Assembly: GCA_023461275.1 (NCBI GenBank)
Contig: JAEYMI010000048.1
Coordinates: forward strand, 62,001 to 126,000
DNA: 64,000 nt
Direction: 5' to 3'
Origin: Actinomycetes bacterium
Lineage (GTDB): Bacteria > Actinomycetota > Actinomycetes > Mycobacteriales > Mycobacteriaceae
Below the pieces are notes generated by a model, which worked only from the letters and a program-made list of their open reading frames with translations, was not told the origin of the DNA and searched no databases. A program made the translations under genes and the position numbers. This document shows, piece after piece, positions 8,858-16,226 of this stretch. How positions within the stretch are numbered: the stretch's first letter is position 1; every line of letters begins with the position of its first letter.

Positions 8858-9454
8858 ATGTCGATTGTGAACCGTGGCTTCGTCGGGCGTCGGGATCGCA
8901 GCGCCGACCGGCTTCCGCCTGGGCAGTACCACACGCTTGACTTTCCCGTGCTCTCCGCCGAACCGACCCCGGTGATTCCCCTCGACTCGTGGCGGTTGAC
9001 CTTCCAATCGTCGTCGCATCAAGCGCACACCTTGACGTGGAGTGATTTCCAGCAGCTGCGCCACGAGGACGTATCCACCGACATCCATTGCGTCACACGG
9101 TGGTCGAAGTTCGACACGCGGTGGCGCGGGGTCGCATTCGATACCATCCTCGCCAACCTGCCGTGGGCGTCGGACGCCTTCGTCATGGTGCACTGCTATG
9201 GCGGCTACACCACCAACCTGGCACTCGCCGACCTGACCAACGGCCGCGGATGGATCGCCGACACCTACGACGGCGAACCGCTCGCGCCAGAGCACGGTGG
9301 TCCGGCGCGCCTGCTGGTGCCGCACCTGTACTTCTGGAAGAGCGCGAAATGGGTTCGGCGCGTACGGTTCATGCCCGCCGACGCCCCGGGATTCTGGGAG
9401 AGTCACGGCTACCACCTGCATGGCGATCCCTGGCTCGAACAGCGGTACTCGTGA
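8858..9454 (+). CDS. molybdopterin-dependent oxidoreductase (sulphite oxidase/MsrP-like fold)
   Basis: A 198-residue single-domain molybdoenzyme of the oxidoreductase molybdopterin-binding fold. The probable molybdenum-ligating Cys is in DIHCVTRWSKFD near residue 81. The YTTNLALADL segment, the HGGPARLLVPHLYFWKSAKW segment, and the C-terminal FWESHGYHLHGDPW block are all typical of the family. No Tat leader or haem domain is present, so it is likely cytosolic. The GTG three bases upstream is an equally possible start. It overlaps the next gene, a flavin reductase, by four bases; that partner probably exchanges electrons with it. The natural substrate is unknown; related proteins reduce methionine sulphoxide or oxidise sulphite. 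Confidence 0.85.
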   Translation: MSIVNRGFVGRRDRSADRLPPGQYHTLDFPVLSAEPTPVIPLDSWRLTFQSSSHQAHTLTWSDFQQLRHEDVSTDIHCVTRWSKFDTRWRGVAFDTILANLPWASDAFVMVHCYGGYTTNLALADLTNGRGWIADTYDGEPLAPEHGGPARLLVPHLYFWKSAKWVRRVRFMPADAPGFWESHGYHLHGDPWLEQRYS

Positions 9455-10170
9455 CCGACTGGCAGATCACCACGGTGATCGCCGACGAGTGGCAGTCACC
9501 GACATCCCGATCGCTGCGCCTGGCGCTGTCGGAGCCCTTCGACGCCTTGCCCGGTCAGCATATCGACATTCGGCTGACCGCCGAAGACGGCTACTCCACG
9601 GCGCGGACCTACTCACTTTCCGATGTCCGTGAGACCCGCACCGTGGAGGTGACCATCGAAAAAATGCCCGACGGCGAGGTGTCACCGTACCTGGTCGACG
9701 TGATCGAAGTAGGTGAGCCACTGGAGATCTCGGGCCCCAACGGAGGCTGGTTCACCTGGAACGCCGCAGATTCGTCGCCGGTGCAACTCATCGCGGGTGG
9801 GTCCGGCATCGCGCCATTGATGGCGATGCTTCGCAGCCGTGAGGTGCTCGCTCCGGCAACGGAGTTCGGACTCGTCTACTCGGTCCGCTCGCCGGATCAG
9901 GTCTACTACGCCACTGAATTCGCCCAGCTGTCCGACCACCGGCGCCTTGATGTGTACCTTGCCCACACCAGGATCGCCCCCGAGGGTGTCAACCGCCCGG
10001 CGGTACGGCTCACGGCGGCCGAACTGTCAAGCTGGTCGATTCCGCCCGAGCGGGGTCCCATGGTATTCATCTGCGGCCCCAACGGTTTCGTCGAATCATG
10101 TGCGGCGTGGATGGTGCAAGCGGGCCACTCCCCCAACCGGATTCGGACCGAGAGGTTCGGTGGTGGGTGA
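9451..10170 (+). CDS. ferredoxin-NADP reductase-type flavin oxidoreductase
   Basis: A 239-residue FNR-fold protein. It has an N-terminal FAD barrel with the RTYSLSD flavin motif near residue 52, a GPNGGWF loop, then an NAD(P)H domain with LIAGGSGIAPLMAMLR near residue 111 and the C-terminal FICGPNGFVESCAAWM motif. No [2Fe-2S] domain is attached, so electrons must pass to a separate partner. The GTG start overlaps the stop of the molybdopterin oxidoreductase gene (GTGA), so the two proteins are most likely made in step and form a two-component system in which this protein serves the molybdoenzyme. Its stop abuts the stop of the convergent downstream gene. Confidence 0.88.
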   Translation: MTDWQITTVIADEWQSPTSRSLRLALSEPFDALPGQHIDIRLTAEDGYSTARTYSLSDVRETRTVEVTIEKMPDGEVSPYLVDVIEVGEPLEISGPNGGWFTWNAADSSPVQLIAGGSGIAPLMAMLRSREVLAPATEFGLVYSVRSPDQVYYATEFAQLSDHRRLDVYLAHTRIAPEGVNRPAVRLTAAELSSWSIPPERGPMVFICGPNGFVESCAAWMVQAGHSPNRIRTERFGGG

Positions 10171-11880
10171 TCACTGGGCCGACGCCGGATCGAGATGGCC
10201 GCGGGTGGCGAGCCAGGAATGGACGAGTGGCACCACACTTGCGCCCTCGCCGCTTGCGGCTGCGACACGCTTCATCGACCCGGCACGAATGTCACCCGCG
10301 GCGAAGACTCCCGGCGTACTGGTGGCCAGATTGGCCGGCGGTAGATCGTCGGACCATAGCGCGCGCGGAACATCGCGCCCGGTGAGAACGAAACCGTTGT
10401 GATCTCGTGCGACGGCCGGGGGTAGCCATTCGCACTGCGGCTCGGCCCCGATCAACAGGAACAGGCCACCGACGGGCCGTTGCTCTAACGAGCCGATCAT
10501 GTTGTTGCGCAGTGTGATCCACTCCAGTTGACCACTTCCTCCACCGTCGACCACCTCACACGATGCACACACCGAGATCCTGGGGTTGTAGGCGATCTCA
10601 CCGACCAGGTACGACGACATGGTCTCGGCCAGCGCTGCGCGGCGGATCACGATCGTCACCTGACGCGCATACCTGGCCAGGTGGACCGCAGCCTGCCCGG
10701 CCGAATTGCCGCCGCCTACGACGACGACATCGCGTCCCTCCATCTCTCGGGCAGCGCTCATCGCCGCCCCGTAATAGACGCCGGCACCAACCAACTCCTC
10801 GAGCTCCGGAACACCGAGCCTGCGATAAGCGACGCCGGTGCTGATGACCACCGCGCGAGCCCGGACGTCGCCGCCGTCGGTGATCAGGCAATGCGGATGT
10901 CGGTCATCACCGAGTCGTAGATCGTTCACCGACCATCCGGTGCAAAACGAGGCGCCGAACCGGACGGCCTGGGTACGGGCACGCTGAGACAGACGCATCC
11001 CCGAGATACCTCGCGGGAAACCGAGGTAGTTGCGGATCATCGAGCTGGTTCCGGCCTGTCCACCGACCGCCTCGGATTCGAGCACGACCGTCGAGAGTCC
11101 CTCGGAGGCACCATAAACGGCGGCGGCGAGTCCTGCGGGCCCGGCACCGACCACGGCGAGGTCGACCACCGAGGACACCTCGACATCCGACGGACGCCCG
11201 TAGATGAGGGTCGCGATGTCACGCACCGAACTCGGACAGATCGCGCCACTACCGTGCTTCTGTAGCGAGTGCACGATCGGATAGGTGATCTGATCATCGA
11301 CGAGGCCTGCGGCGAGCACTCCCTCCGCGCTATCGGGCCGATACGTGCGGTGCGGCATGCCCATTCGGTCGAGGAAGTCGCGGATCGCCATCGTCAGCGG
11401 AGTGACGTCGGCGGAAATGATGCGAACGGACTCGATCACCGGAACCGCGACGGTGGCACCCCAGTCCGAGAGCAACTCGGTGATCGCGTAGTGGAACTCT
11501 TCGTCACGCACCCCACGAGGAGTGAGCAGAAAGGTGTCGAACTTGCCCTTCTGCAGAGGTTGTCGCAGCGTCTCGGCGTCCTGGGTGAATCGGCTCCAGT
11601 GGATCGTCACGACGCGACGCGCGGTGGGCACCGTAGTCCGAAAGGCTTGTAGCGCTTCCAAAACCGGCATATCCGGCAAGACCGAGTCGGTGACAATGAG
11701 CGCGACCGGACAACCCTCGCCGCGTAGCCGTCCGAGGGTCACGATCGCGTCTATCGCCGATGGTGCGCAGACCACCTGGTAGTCGTGGGCGTATCTGCGG
11801 AATTCCCGATCGAGATGATCGATGTTCTCCTGCGAGACCAGCAGGATGGCCGGAACGTGGGTATCCGGTAGCGCGGTCAA
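10171..11880 (-). CDS. fused response-regulator/thioredoxin reductase-like flavoprotein
   Basis: A 569-residue protein with three parts. Residues about 1-130 look like a receiver domain (VALIVTDSVLPDM holds a possible phospho-Asp). About 140-235 look like a thioredoxin/glutaredoxin-like fold without a CxxC. About 240-560 form a thioredoxin-reductase-like FAD/NAD(P)H unit with LAVVGAGPAGLAAAVYGAS, VVVVGGGNSAGQAAVHLAR and FAAGDIRAGSMKRVA. The redox CxxC normally found in thioredoxin reductase is replaced by YYGAAMSAAREM, so it cannot reduce thioredoxin by the usual route. Such fusions are known but poorly studied. The TTG start at 11880 follows AAAGGGG and overlaps the upstream small gene by four bases, which decides it against an ATG 81 bases upstream. 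Confidence 0.8.
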   Translation of the reverse strand: MTALPDTHVPAILLVSQENIDHLDREFRRYAHDYQVVCAPSAIDAIVTLGRLRGEGCPVALIVTDSVLPDMPVLEALQAFRTTVPTARRVVTIHWSRFTQDAETLRQPLQKGKFDTFLLTPRGVRDEEFHYAITELLSDWGATVAVPVIESVRIISADVTPLTMAIRDFLDRMGMPHRTYRPDSAEGVLAAGLVDDQITYPIVHSLQKHGSGAICPSSVRDIATLIYGRPSDVEVSSVVDLAVVGAGPAGLAAAVYGASEGLSTVVLESEAVGGQAGTSSMIRNYLGFPRGISGMRLSQRARTQAVRFGASFCTGWSVNDLRLGDDRHPHCLITDGGDVRARAVVISTGVAYRRLGVPELEELVGAGVYYGAAMSAAREMEGRDVVVVGGGNSAGQAAVHLARYARQVTIVIRRAALAETMSSYLVGEIAYNPRISVCASCEVVDGGGSGQLEWITLRNNMIGSLEQRPVGGLFLLIGAEPQCEWLPPAVARDHNGFVLTGRDVPRALWSDDLPPANLATSTPGVFAAGDIRAGSMKRVAAASGEGASVVPLVHSWLATRGHLDPASAQ

Positions 11881-12194
11881 CGGGCCCCTTTGCGGCGGAT
11901 TCGGGTCGGGATGGTCACCGGCGTCGGTCGGCTGGTGATATGCCAAGCACCACAACCACATTGATAGGCGTTCAGCGGTGGGACGTCAGAACGCACGGTC
12001 TGAATGTGCCTGATGGTGTCACGCGCGTCGACGGCCGACCGATAGGGCTTCTTGTCCGGCGTCGGGCAACCCCGGGCGTTGTTGACGGGCCGAGCGCCGC
12101 CTGCATCCCGGTTGGGCACGGAAGGACGGACCGCGGCGGTACGGGCTTCGATGTCGCGGTAGTAGCGATCGAGTTCGTCGTCGGAGAAGGGCAT
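11877..12194 (-). CDS. small hypothetical protein with CxC motif, coupled to the flavoprotein gene
   Basis: A 105-residue protein that I do not recognise. The N terminus is acidic and helical (DDELDRYYRDIEARTAAV) and the middle is basic and Pro/Asn-rich. A YQCGCGAWHIT motif near residue 80 could bind metal, though another Cys (ARGC) near residue 44 would be needed for a full site. The C terminus is basic. A GAAAGG ribosome binding site precedes the ATG. The stop overlaps the TTG start of the fused response-regulator/reductase gene, suggesting the two work together. No function is proposed. Confidence 0.55.
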   Translation of the reverse strand: MPFSDDELDRYYRDIEARTAAVRPSVPNRDAGGARPVNNARGCPTPDKKPYRSAVDARDTIRHIQTVRSDVPPLNAYQCGCGAWHITSRPTPVTIPTRIRRKGAR

Positions 12195-12307
12195 CGATGA
12201 GCCTTTCGTCAGGGCTCATTCAATGCTACGGGTCTTCGATGCTACGGGTCGAGGACGTGACGCTCATGGCTTGGCGCGTCGCGCCCGCAAATCGTCGACG
12301 GGCGGGC

Positions 12308-12592
12308 TTAGCGTGCCATCCACAATCGACGTCGGATGACGCCGCGCATGCGACTCAACTCCGAACGCGTCAGCGATGCCGGTGGTTCGGTGTCGACGAG
12401 ATGGGATACCTCGGCGAAGAAGTCGCGATCCGACAGGCCGAACTCATCGTTGATCGTCTGCGACGATCCGCCCCCGAGGTTGTACCAATCGGTTTCGAAC
12501 GCGATCATGCGCTCCTGCATATTGTTCATGCTGAGATCCCAAGGGTTGCTGCTGATAAAGCCGGTCAGGCGACTGTGGTCGCGGTCACCCAC
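12308..12592 (-). CDS. DUF3263 family protein
   Basis: A 94-residue protein whose core (MIAFETDWYNLGGG, then INDEFGLSDRDFFAEVSHLV, then MRGVIRRRL) matches the actinobacterial DUF3263 pattern of an aromatic-rich helix followed by a helix-turn-helix-like segment. Family members are small, basic at the C terminus and often suspected to bind DNA; that is an inference. The GTG start at 12592 has an AAAGGA ribosome binding site about eight bases upstream. An internal ATG at 12532 would remove only the variable leader. It is monocistronic, with a divergent membrane protein gene on the right. Confidence 0.65.
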   Translation of the reverse strand: MGDRDHSRLTGFISSNPWDLSMNNMQERMIAFETDWYNLGGGSSQTINDEFGLSDRDFFAEVSHLVDTEPPASLTRSELSRMRGVIRRRLWMAR

Positions 12593-12720
12593 CGATGCGT
12601 CCTTTGTACACCTGTCGTTCGACCGACCGCGAGCACATTCTCAGGTGTTCACCCGGTGTTGACAGCTGCGCAGCAATCGGTACGGGTCCGCCGGACAATC
12701 CGCGGTCATAGACTCACAGC

Positions 12721-13377
12721 ATGAGCGGATCTCCGGCGCCCGACCCGTCCCCTATTCCTGCCACCGGTCTGGATCCCGCCACCGGTGGCCCGGCCCCGGC
12801 GACCGGCACGTCACCCGCGCCACGCACATTCGGCGAGCGCGCCAACGCCGTGATGAAAAAGCTGGTGATAGCCATCATCGCCGTCGCGGTGGTGGTCATC
12901 GCCTACTTCATCCTGGAGGCGTTTCTGCCGCGGTGGTGGGCCGGCCAGATCGGCCACCGGGTGAACGGTTCCTTCAGCAGCGGAATCGGAATCGGACTGC
13001 TGCTCGGTATCGTGTGCACATTCGTGCCGATCGTGCTCATCGCGTGGGCGGTGCGGCTCGGGTCCTGGTGGAAACGCATCCCGGCGATCATCTGCGCGGT
13101 TCTCGGTGTGGTCGTCGCGATTCCGAACCTACTCACCTTGGCCGTGGTGGTCGGTCGGGGCAACGGATCGCATGCCGGACAACGAATCTTCGACGTGCAG
13201 GCCCCCGGATTTCGCGCGGCCACGCTGTGGGGAGCGGTGGGCGGCGCGATCGTCGCCTTCGTGCTGATCTTCTTCTCCTGGCGTTACCGCAAGCGGGGAC
13301 GCCAGCTCAAGGAGAGTCGCGAGCAAGCCGCGTCGGTGGAGGCGTCACCGGGAACTCACGACCCCACGACCGACTGA
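12721..13377 (+). CDS. conserved integral membrane protein of unknown function
   Basis: A 218-residue protein. The first 40 residues are Pro/Gly/Thr-rich and disordered. Then come four hydrophobic segments at roughly 43-63, 84-108, 119-142 and 163-182, and a basic, charged C-terminal tail. A conserved-looking RVNGSFSSGIGIGLLLG stretch joins helices one and two. This fits a family of uncharacterised mycolata permease-like proteins, but I cannot name it. Its 3' end overlaps the 3' end of the convergent DUF475 gene by 22 bases, so both coding tails share DNA. Confidence 0.6.
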   Translation: MSGSPAPDPSPIPATGLDPATGGPAPATGTSPAPRTFGERANAVMKKLVIAIIAVAVVVIAYFILEAFLPRWWAGQIGHRVNGSFSSGIGIGLLLGIVCTFVPIVLIAWAVRLGSWWKRIPAIICAVLGVVVAIPNLLTLAVVVGRGNGSHAGQRIFDVQAPGFRAATLWGAVGGAIVAFVLIFFSWRYRKRGRQLKESREQAASVEASPGTHDPTTD

Positions 13378-14456
13378 TCACCCGCGGTTTCGTCGGCTCC
13401 GAGCCTTCGGTCCCGGCGGTTGGCCGTGATGCTGCTGATCAAGGCCGCCCCGATGAACGCGACACCGACCAGCCCGGTCAGTACCTCGTTGACGTGGACG
13501 TGGATGGACAGCAGCAGGATCAGTGCCAACGCGCCGATGGCCCAGTGTGCCCCGTGTTCGAGGTAGCGGTACTGCGACAACGTGCCCTGCCGAACGAGGA
13601 AGATCGTGATCGATCGGACGAACATGGCCCCGATGAACCCGAGGCCCAGAGCGATGAGGATCGGGTCGGAGGTGATGGCGAAGGCGCCGATCACACCGTC
13701 GAAAGAGAAGGTTGCGTCGAGAACCTCGAGATAGAGGAACAGCAGCAAGCCGGCCTTTCCGGCCGCCTTGACCGTCGCGCCGGTCCCGGGATCATCTGTG
13801 GGATGGAACAGTGAGCTCGCCCCGTCGATGACGATGAAGGTGATCATTCCGAGAAGTCCGGCGATCAGAACCGTCGTGGTCACGGTGCGATCGGACAGGG
13901 TGACGGCCACCAGCAACAGGGTGATCGACGTCAGGACGACGGAGAGTTGATCAAGGCGGCCGGCCGCACCCAGGGGGCGCTCGAGCCAGGTCAACCACAC
14001 CGTATGTCGCTGTGTGAGAACGAAATTCAAGAACAGCATCAGCAGGAACACGCCCCCGAACGCAGCGATCTGGGGGTGCGCGTCGGTGAGGATGGTCTCG
14101 TAGGAGGGGCTGCCGTCGGGGAAGGTGGCCGCACCATCTGCGGGTGGATTGGTGGCCAGGCGGAAGGCTTCGGCGGGATTGAGCCCCGCGGTGACCCAGA
14201 CGATGGCGAGCGGGAAGATCAGGCGCATACCGAAGACGGCGATCAGGACGCCGACGGTCAGGAACATCTGCTGCCAGAATCGGCTCATCCGCTCGAGGAT
14301 GGTGGCGTTGATGACCGCGTTGTCGAAGGAGAGCGAGACCTCAAGCACGCCGAGCACGGCCGCCACGAACAGTCCCTGCCAGCCACCGTAGAAGAACGCG
14401 ACGACCAGGGCGAGCACCGTCACGATCAGCGAGATGCCGAACGTGCGGACGATCAC
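13356..14456 (-). CDS. DUF475 family integral membrane protein (TerC-like)
   Basis: A 366-residue polytopic membrane protein with about nine hydrophobic segments. Two internally related acidic motifs, SFDNAVINA near residue 43 and DATFSFDGVIGAF near residue 248, are the mark of the TerC/DUF475 group, where the Asp residues are thought to line a metal-ion path. TerC relatives are linked to tellurium resistance and to manganese efflux for secreted metalloenzymes. The particular ion is not known for DUF475. The GTG start overlaps the stop of an upstream small zinc-finger gene by four bases. Confidence 0.82.
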   Translation of the reverse strand: MIVRTFGISLIVTVLALVVAFFYGGWQGLFVAAVLGVLEVSLSFDNAVINATILERMSRFWQQMFLTVGVLIAVFGMRLIFPLAIVWVTAGLNPAEAFRLATNPPADGAATFPDGSPSYETILTDAHPQIAAFGGVFLLMLFLNFVLTQRHTVWLTWLERPLGAAGRLDQLSVVLTSITLLLVAVTLSDRTVTTTVLIAGLLGMITFIVIDGASSLFHPTDDPGTGATVKAAGKAGLLLFLYLEVLDATFSFDGVIGAFAITSDPILIALGLGFIGAMFVRSITIFLVRQGTLSQYRYLEHGAHWAIGALALILLLSIHVHVNEVLTGLVGVAFIGAALISSITANRRDRRLGADETAGDQSVVGS

Positions 14457-14788
14457 CGGAGTCGCTCGGCTTCCTGTGCCAGCTCCAGGAGCTCGTCGGT
14501 CATCGCTCGCAGGGTCGCACGATCAGCGTTCTCCGCGACGGCGGTCGCGACATCTTCGGCAGCGCAGCGCAGCGCGAACATGCGGTCGCAGAAGTCTGCC
14601 GCTTCCACGGCTGTGAGGATGATCGCGTCGGTGGGAATAGAAGTGCCCTCCACGAGCGCTCTCTGTTCGTACGCGCGTTGTCGGCACGATTGCTTGCAGT
14701 ACTTTCGCCGGCGGCCCTGCCCGGCGTCTGCCACCGGACGTCCGCACCACGCGCACGCGAGAGGGTGCTTGCGGTCGACTGAAGTCAC
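14453..14788 (-). CDS. small Cys-rich zinc-finger-like protein
   Basis: A 111-residue protein. The N-terminal third holds a CAWCGRPV pair and a KYCKQSCRQRAYEQRA pair, spaced 18 residues, as expected for a four-Cys zinc site that could bind nucleic acid. The rest is helical and Ala/Glu-rich. The GTG at 14788 is chosen because the region upstream, although open, is antisense to the RbpA leader and gene and is not conserved-looking. It overlaps the DUF475 gene by four bases, so it is its co-transcribed partner. It reads divergently from rbpA across about 200 bases. Confidence 0.6.
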   Translation of the reverse strand: MTSVDRKHPLACAWCGRPVADAGQGRRRKYCKQSCRQRAYEQRALVEGTSIPTDAIILTAVEAADFCDRMFALRCAAEDVATAVAENADRATLRAMTDELLELAQEAERLR

Positions 14789-14992
14789 GGAACTGACCGT
14801 ACCCTCAGTGCGGGCGTCGAGCCCGATGGCCGGGTCGGGGTCGGTCGCCACGGGTCCTCGACGTCGCCGGCGGCGGATCCGGACCGAGAATGCGCGTAGA
14901 ATGGGCGAGTTGAGCGCAGTGGCCAGCAGAATCGCGCGTTCATCAAGACGAGTACATGGTGACGAGACCGTACATGTTGAGAGGAATTGTTC

Positions 14993-15337
14993 ATGGCAGA
15001 TCGAGTACTTCGGGGTAGCCGCCTCGGTGCGGTGAGCTACGAGACCGATCGCGATCACGACCTCGCACCCCGACGGATCGTGCAATACCGCACCGACAAC
15101 GGCGAGATCTTTGATGTTCCCTTCGCCGACGACGCCGAGGTGCCGTCGAAGTGGCCGTGCAAGAACGGCATGGAAGGCACCATCCTCGAAGGTGGCGAAC
15201 CCGAGGAGAAGAAGGTCAAGCCGCCGCGTACCCACTGGGACATGCTGCTCGAGCGTCGCAGCGAGGAAGAGCTCGAGGTGTTGCTCAACGAGCGCCTCGA
15301 CGTCCTGCGTCAGCGTCGCCGCGGCGTCTCGAGCTGA
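14993..15337 (+). CDS. rbpA: RNA polymerase-binding protein RbpA
   Basis: A 114-residue protein matching actinobacterial RbpA throughout. It has the N-terminal ADRVLRGSRLGAVSYETDR tail, the beta-barrel core with PSKWPCKNGMEG, a basic linker (KKVKPPRTHWDMLLERR), and the C-terminal sigma-interaction helices (EEELEVLLNERLDVLRQRR). RbpA binds group 1 and some group 2 sigma factors, stabilises the open promoter complex, and in mycobacteria is essential and affects rifampicin tolerance. A GAGAGG ribosome binding site precedes the ATG; the TTG two codons upstream is less likely. A strong hairpin lies just after the gene. Confidence 0.96.
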   Translation: MADRVLRGSRLGAVSYETDRDHDLAPRRIVQYRTDNGEIFDVPFADDAEVPSKWPCKNGMEGTILEGGEPEEKKVKPPRTHWDMLLERRSEEELEVLLNERLDVLRQRRRGVSS

Positions 15338-15366
15338 GCCGCGGATACATCTACCGCACGAAACGT

Positions 15367-15397
15367 GATGGCCCCGACCGTATCGGTCGGGGCCATC
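15367..15397. terminator. strong hairpin terminator between convergent rbpA and ppm1
   Basis: A perfect 14-base-pair GC-rich stem (GATGGCCCCGACCG and its complement) closes on a three-base TAT loop. It sits 30 bases after the rbpA stop and 31 bases after the ppm1 stop, so it can serve both strands. The run of U after it is short (GCGTTTGT). Confidence 0.85.
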
Positions 15398-15428
15398 GCG
15401 TTTGTCTCAGAAGGTGTGCCGCGTGATA

Positions 15429-16226
15429 TCAGGAGCGCCGGCGCAGCCCGAGCCGCTCGAGGCGGCTCTCGGCACCCCATCGAGCGACCATCACGAACGC
15501 CTCGGTCATCACTCCACCGCTCATCTTCGACTCTCCGACCTCACGCTCGGTGAATGTGATCGGTACTTCGCGGACGTCGAATCCGGATCGGATGGTGCGC
15601 CACGCCAGATCGATCTGGAAGCAGTAACCGGCCGATTCGACGGTATCGAGGGAGATCTTCTCCAGCACCGTGCGACGGTACGCGCGATATCCGGCGGTGA
15701 TGTCGTGCACGTGGGCGCCCAGCGCCAGCCGGGCGTAGGTGTTGGCGCCGCGGGAGAGAAACTCCCGACGTTTCGGCCAGTTGACCAGGCGTCCGCCGGA
15801 TACATACCGCGACCCGATCGCGAGGTCGGCGCCGGCATTGACGGCGTCGAGCAGTCGATGGAGTTGTTCGGGTGCATGGCTGCCGTCGGCGTCCATCTCC
15901 ACGATCACCTGGTAGGCGCGTTCCAGGCCCCACGCGAAACCCGCGAGGTACGCCTTGCCCAGTCCGTCCTTGTCGACGCGGTGCATGACGTGGATACGGT
16001 GCGCGGCGTCCGACGACGCCAGCTCGTCGGCGACCTCGCCGGTGCCGTCGGGGCTGGAATCGTCGACGATGAGTACGTGGATGTCGGGCAGGGCCGCGTG
16101 CAGGCGCGACACGATGACCGGTAGGTTCTCCCGCTCGTTGAACGTCGGGATCACCACCAGTGCATGCTGCCCCCCGGCGCCGACGATCTGCTGGGGGTGC
16201 TCCCCTGCGCTACGCCCGGTTGTCAT
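15429..16226 (-). CDS. ppm1: polyprenol-phosphate mannosyltransferase (Ppm1 catalytic domain)
   Basis: A 265-residue GT2 glycosyltransferase. After a short leader it shows LVVIPTFNERENLPVIV, IVDDSSPDGTGEVADEL (nucleotide-binding Asp), EMDADGSHAPEQL (DxD metal site), IGSRYVSGG and the C-terminal ITFTEREVGESKMSGG that marks dolichol-phosphate-mannose-type enzymes. It makes polyprenol-phosphate mannose from GDP-mannose for lipoarabinomannan, lipomannan and protein mannosylation. The ATG at 16226 has a GAGGAG ribosome binding site and overlaps the lnt gene by 17 bases. In M. tuberculosis this domain is fused to Lnt in one protein; here they are two genes, as in M. smegmatis. Confidence 0.93.
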   Translation of the reverse strand: MTTGRSAGEHPQQIVGAGGQHALVVIPTFNERENLPVIVSRLHAALPDIHVLIVDDSSPDGTGEVADELASSDAAHRIHVMHRVDKDGLGKAYLAGFAWGLERAYQVIVEMDADGSHAPEQLHRLLDAVNAGADLAIGSRYVSGGRLVNWPKRREFLSRGANTYARLALGAHVHDITAGYRAYRRTVLEKISLDTVESAGYCFQIDLAWRTIRSGFDVREVPITFTEREVGESKMSGGVMTEAFVMVARWGAESRLERLGLRRRS

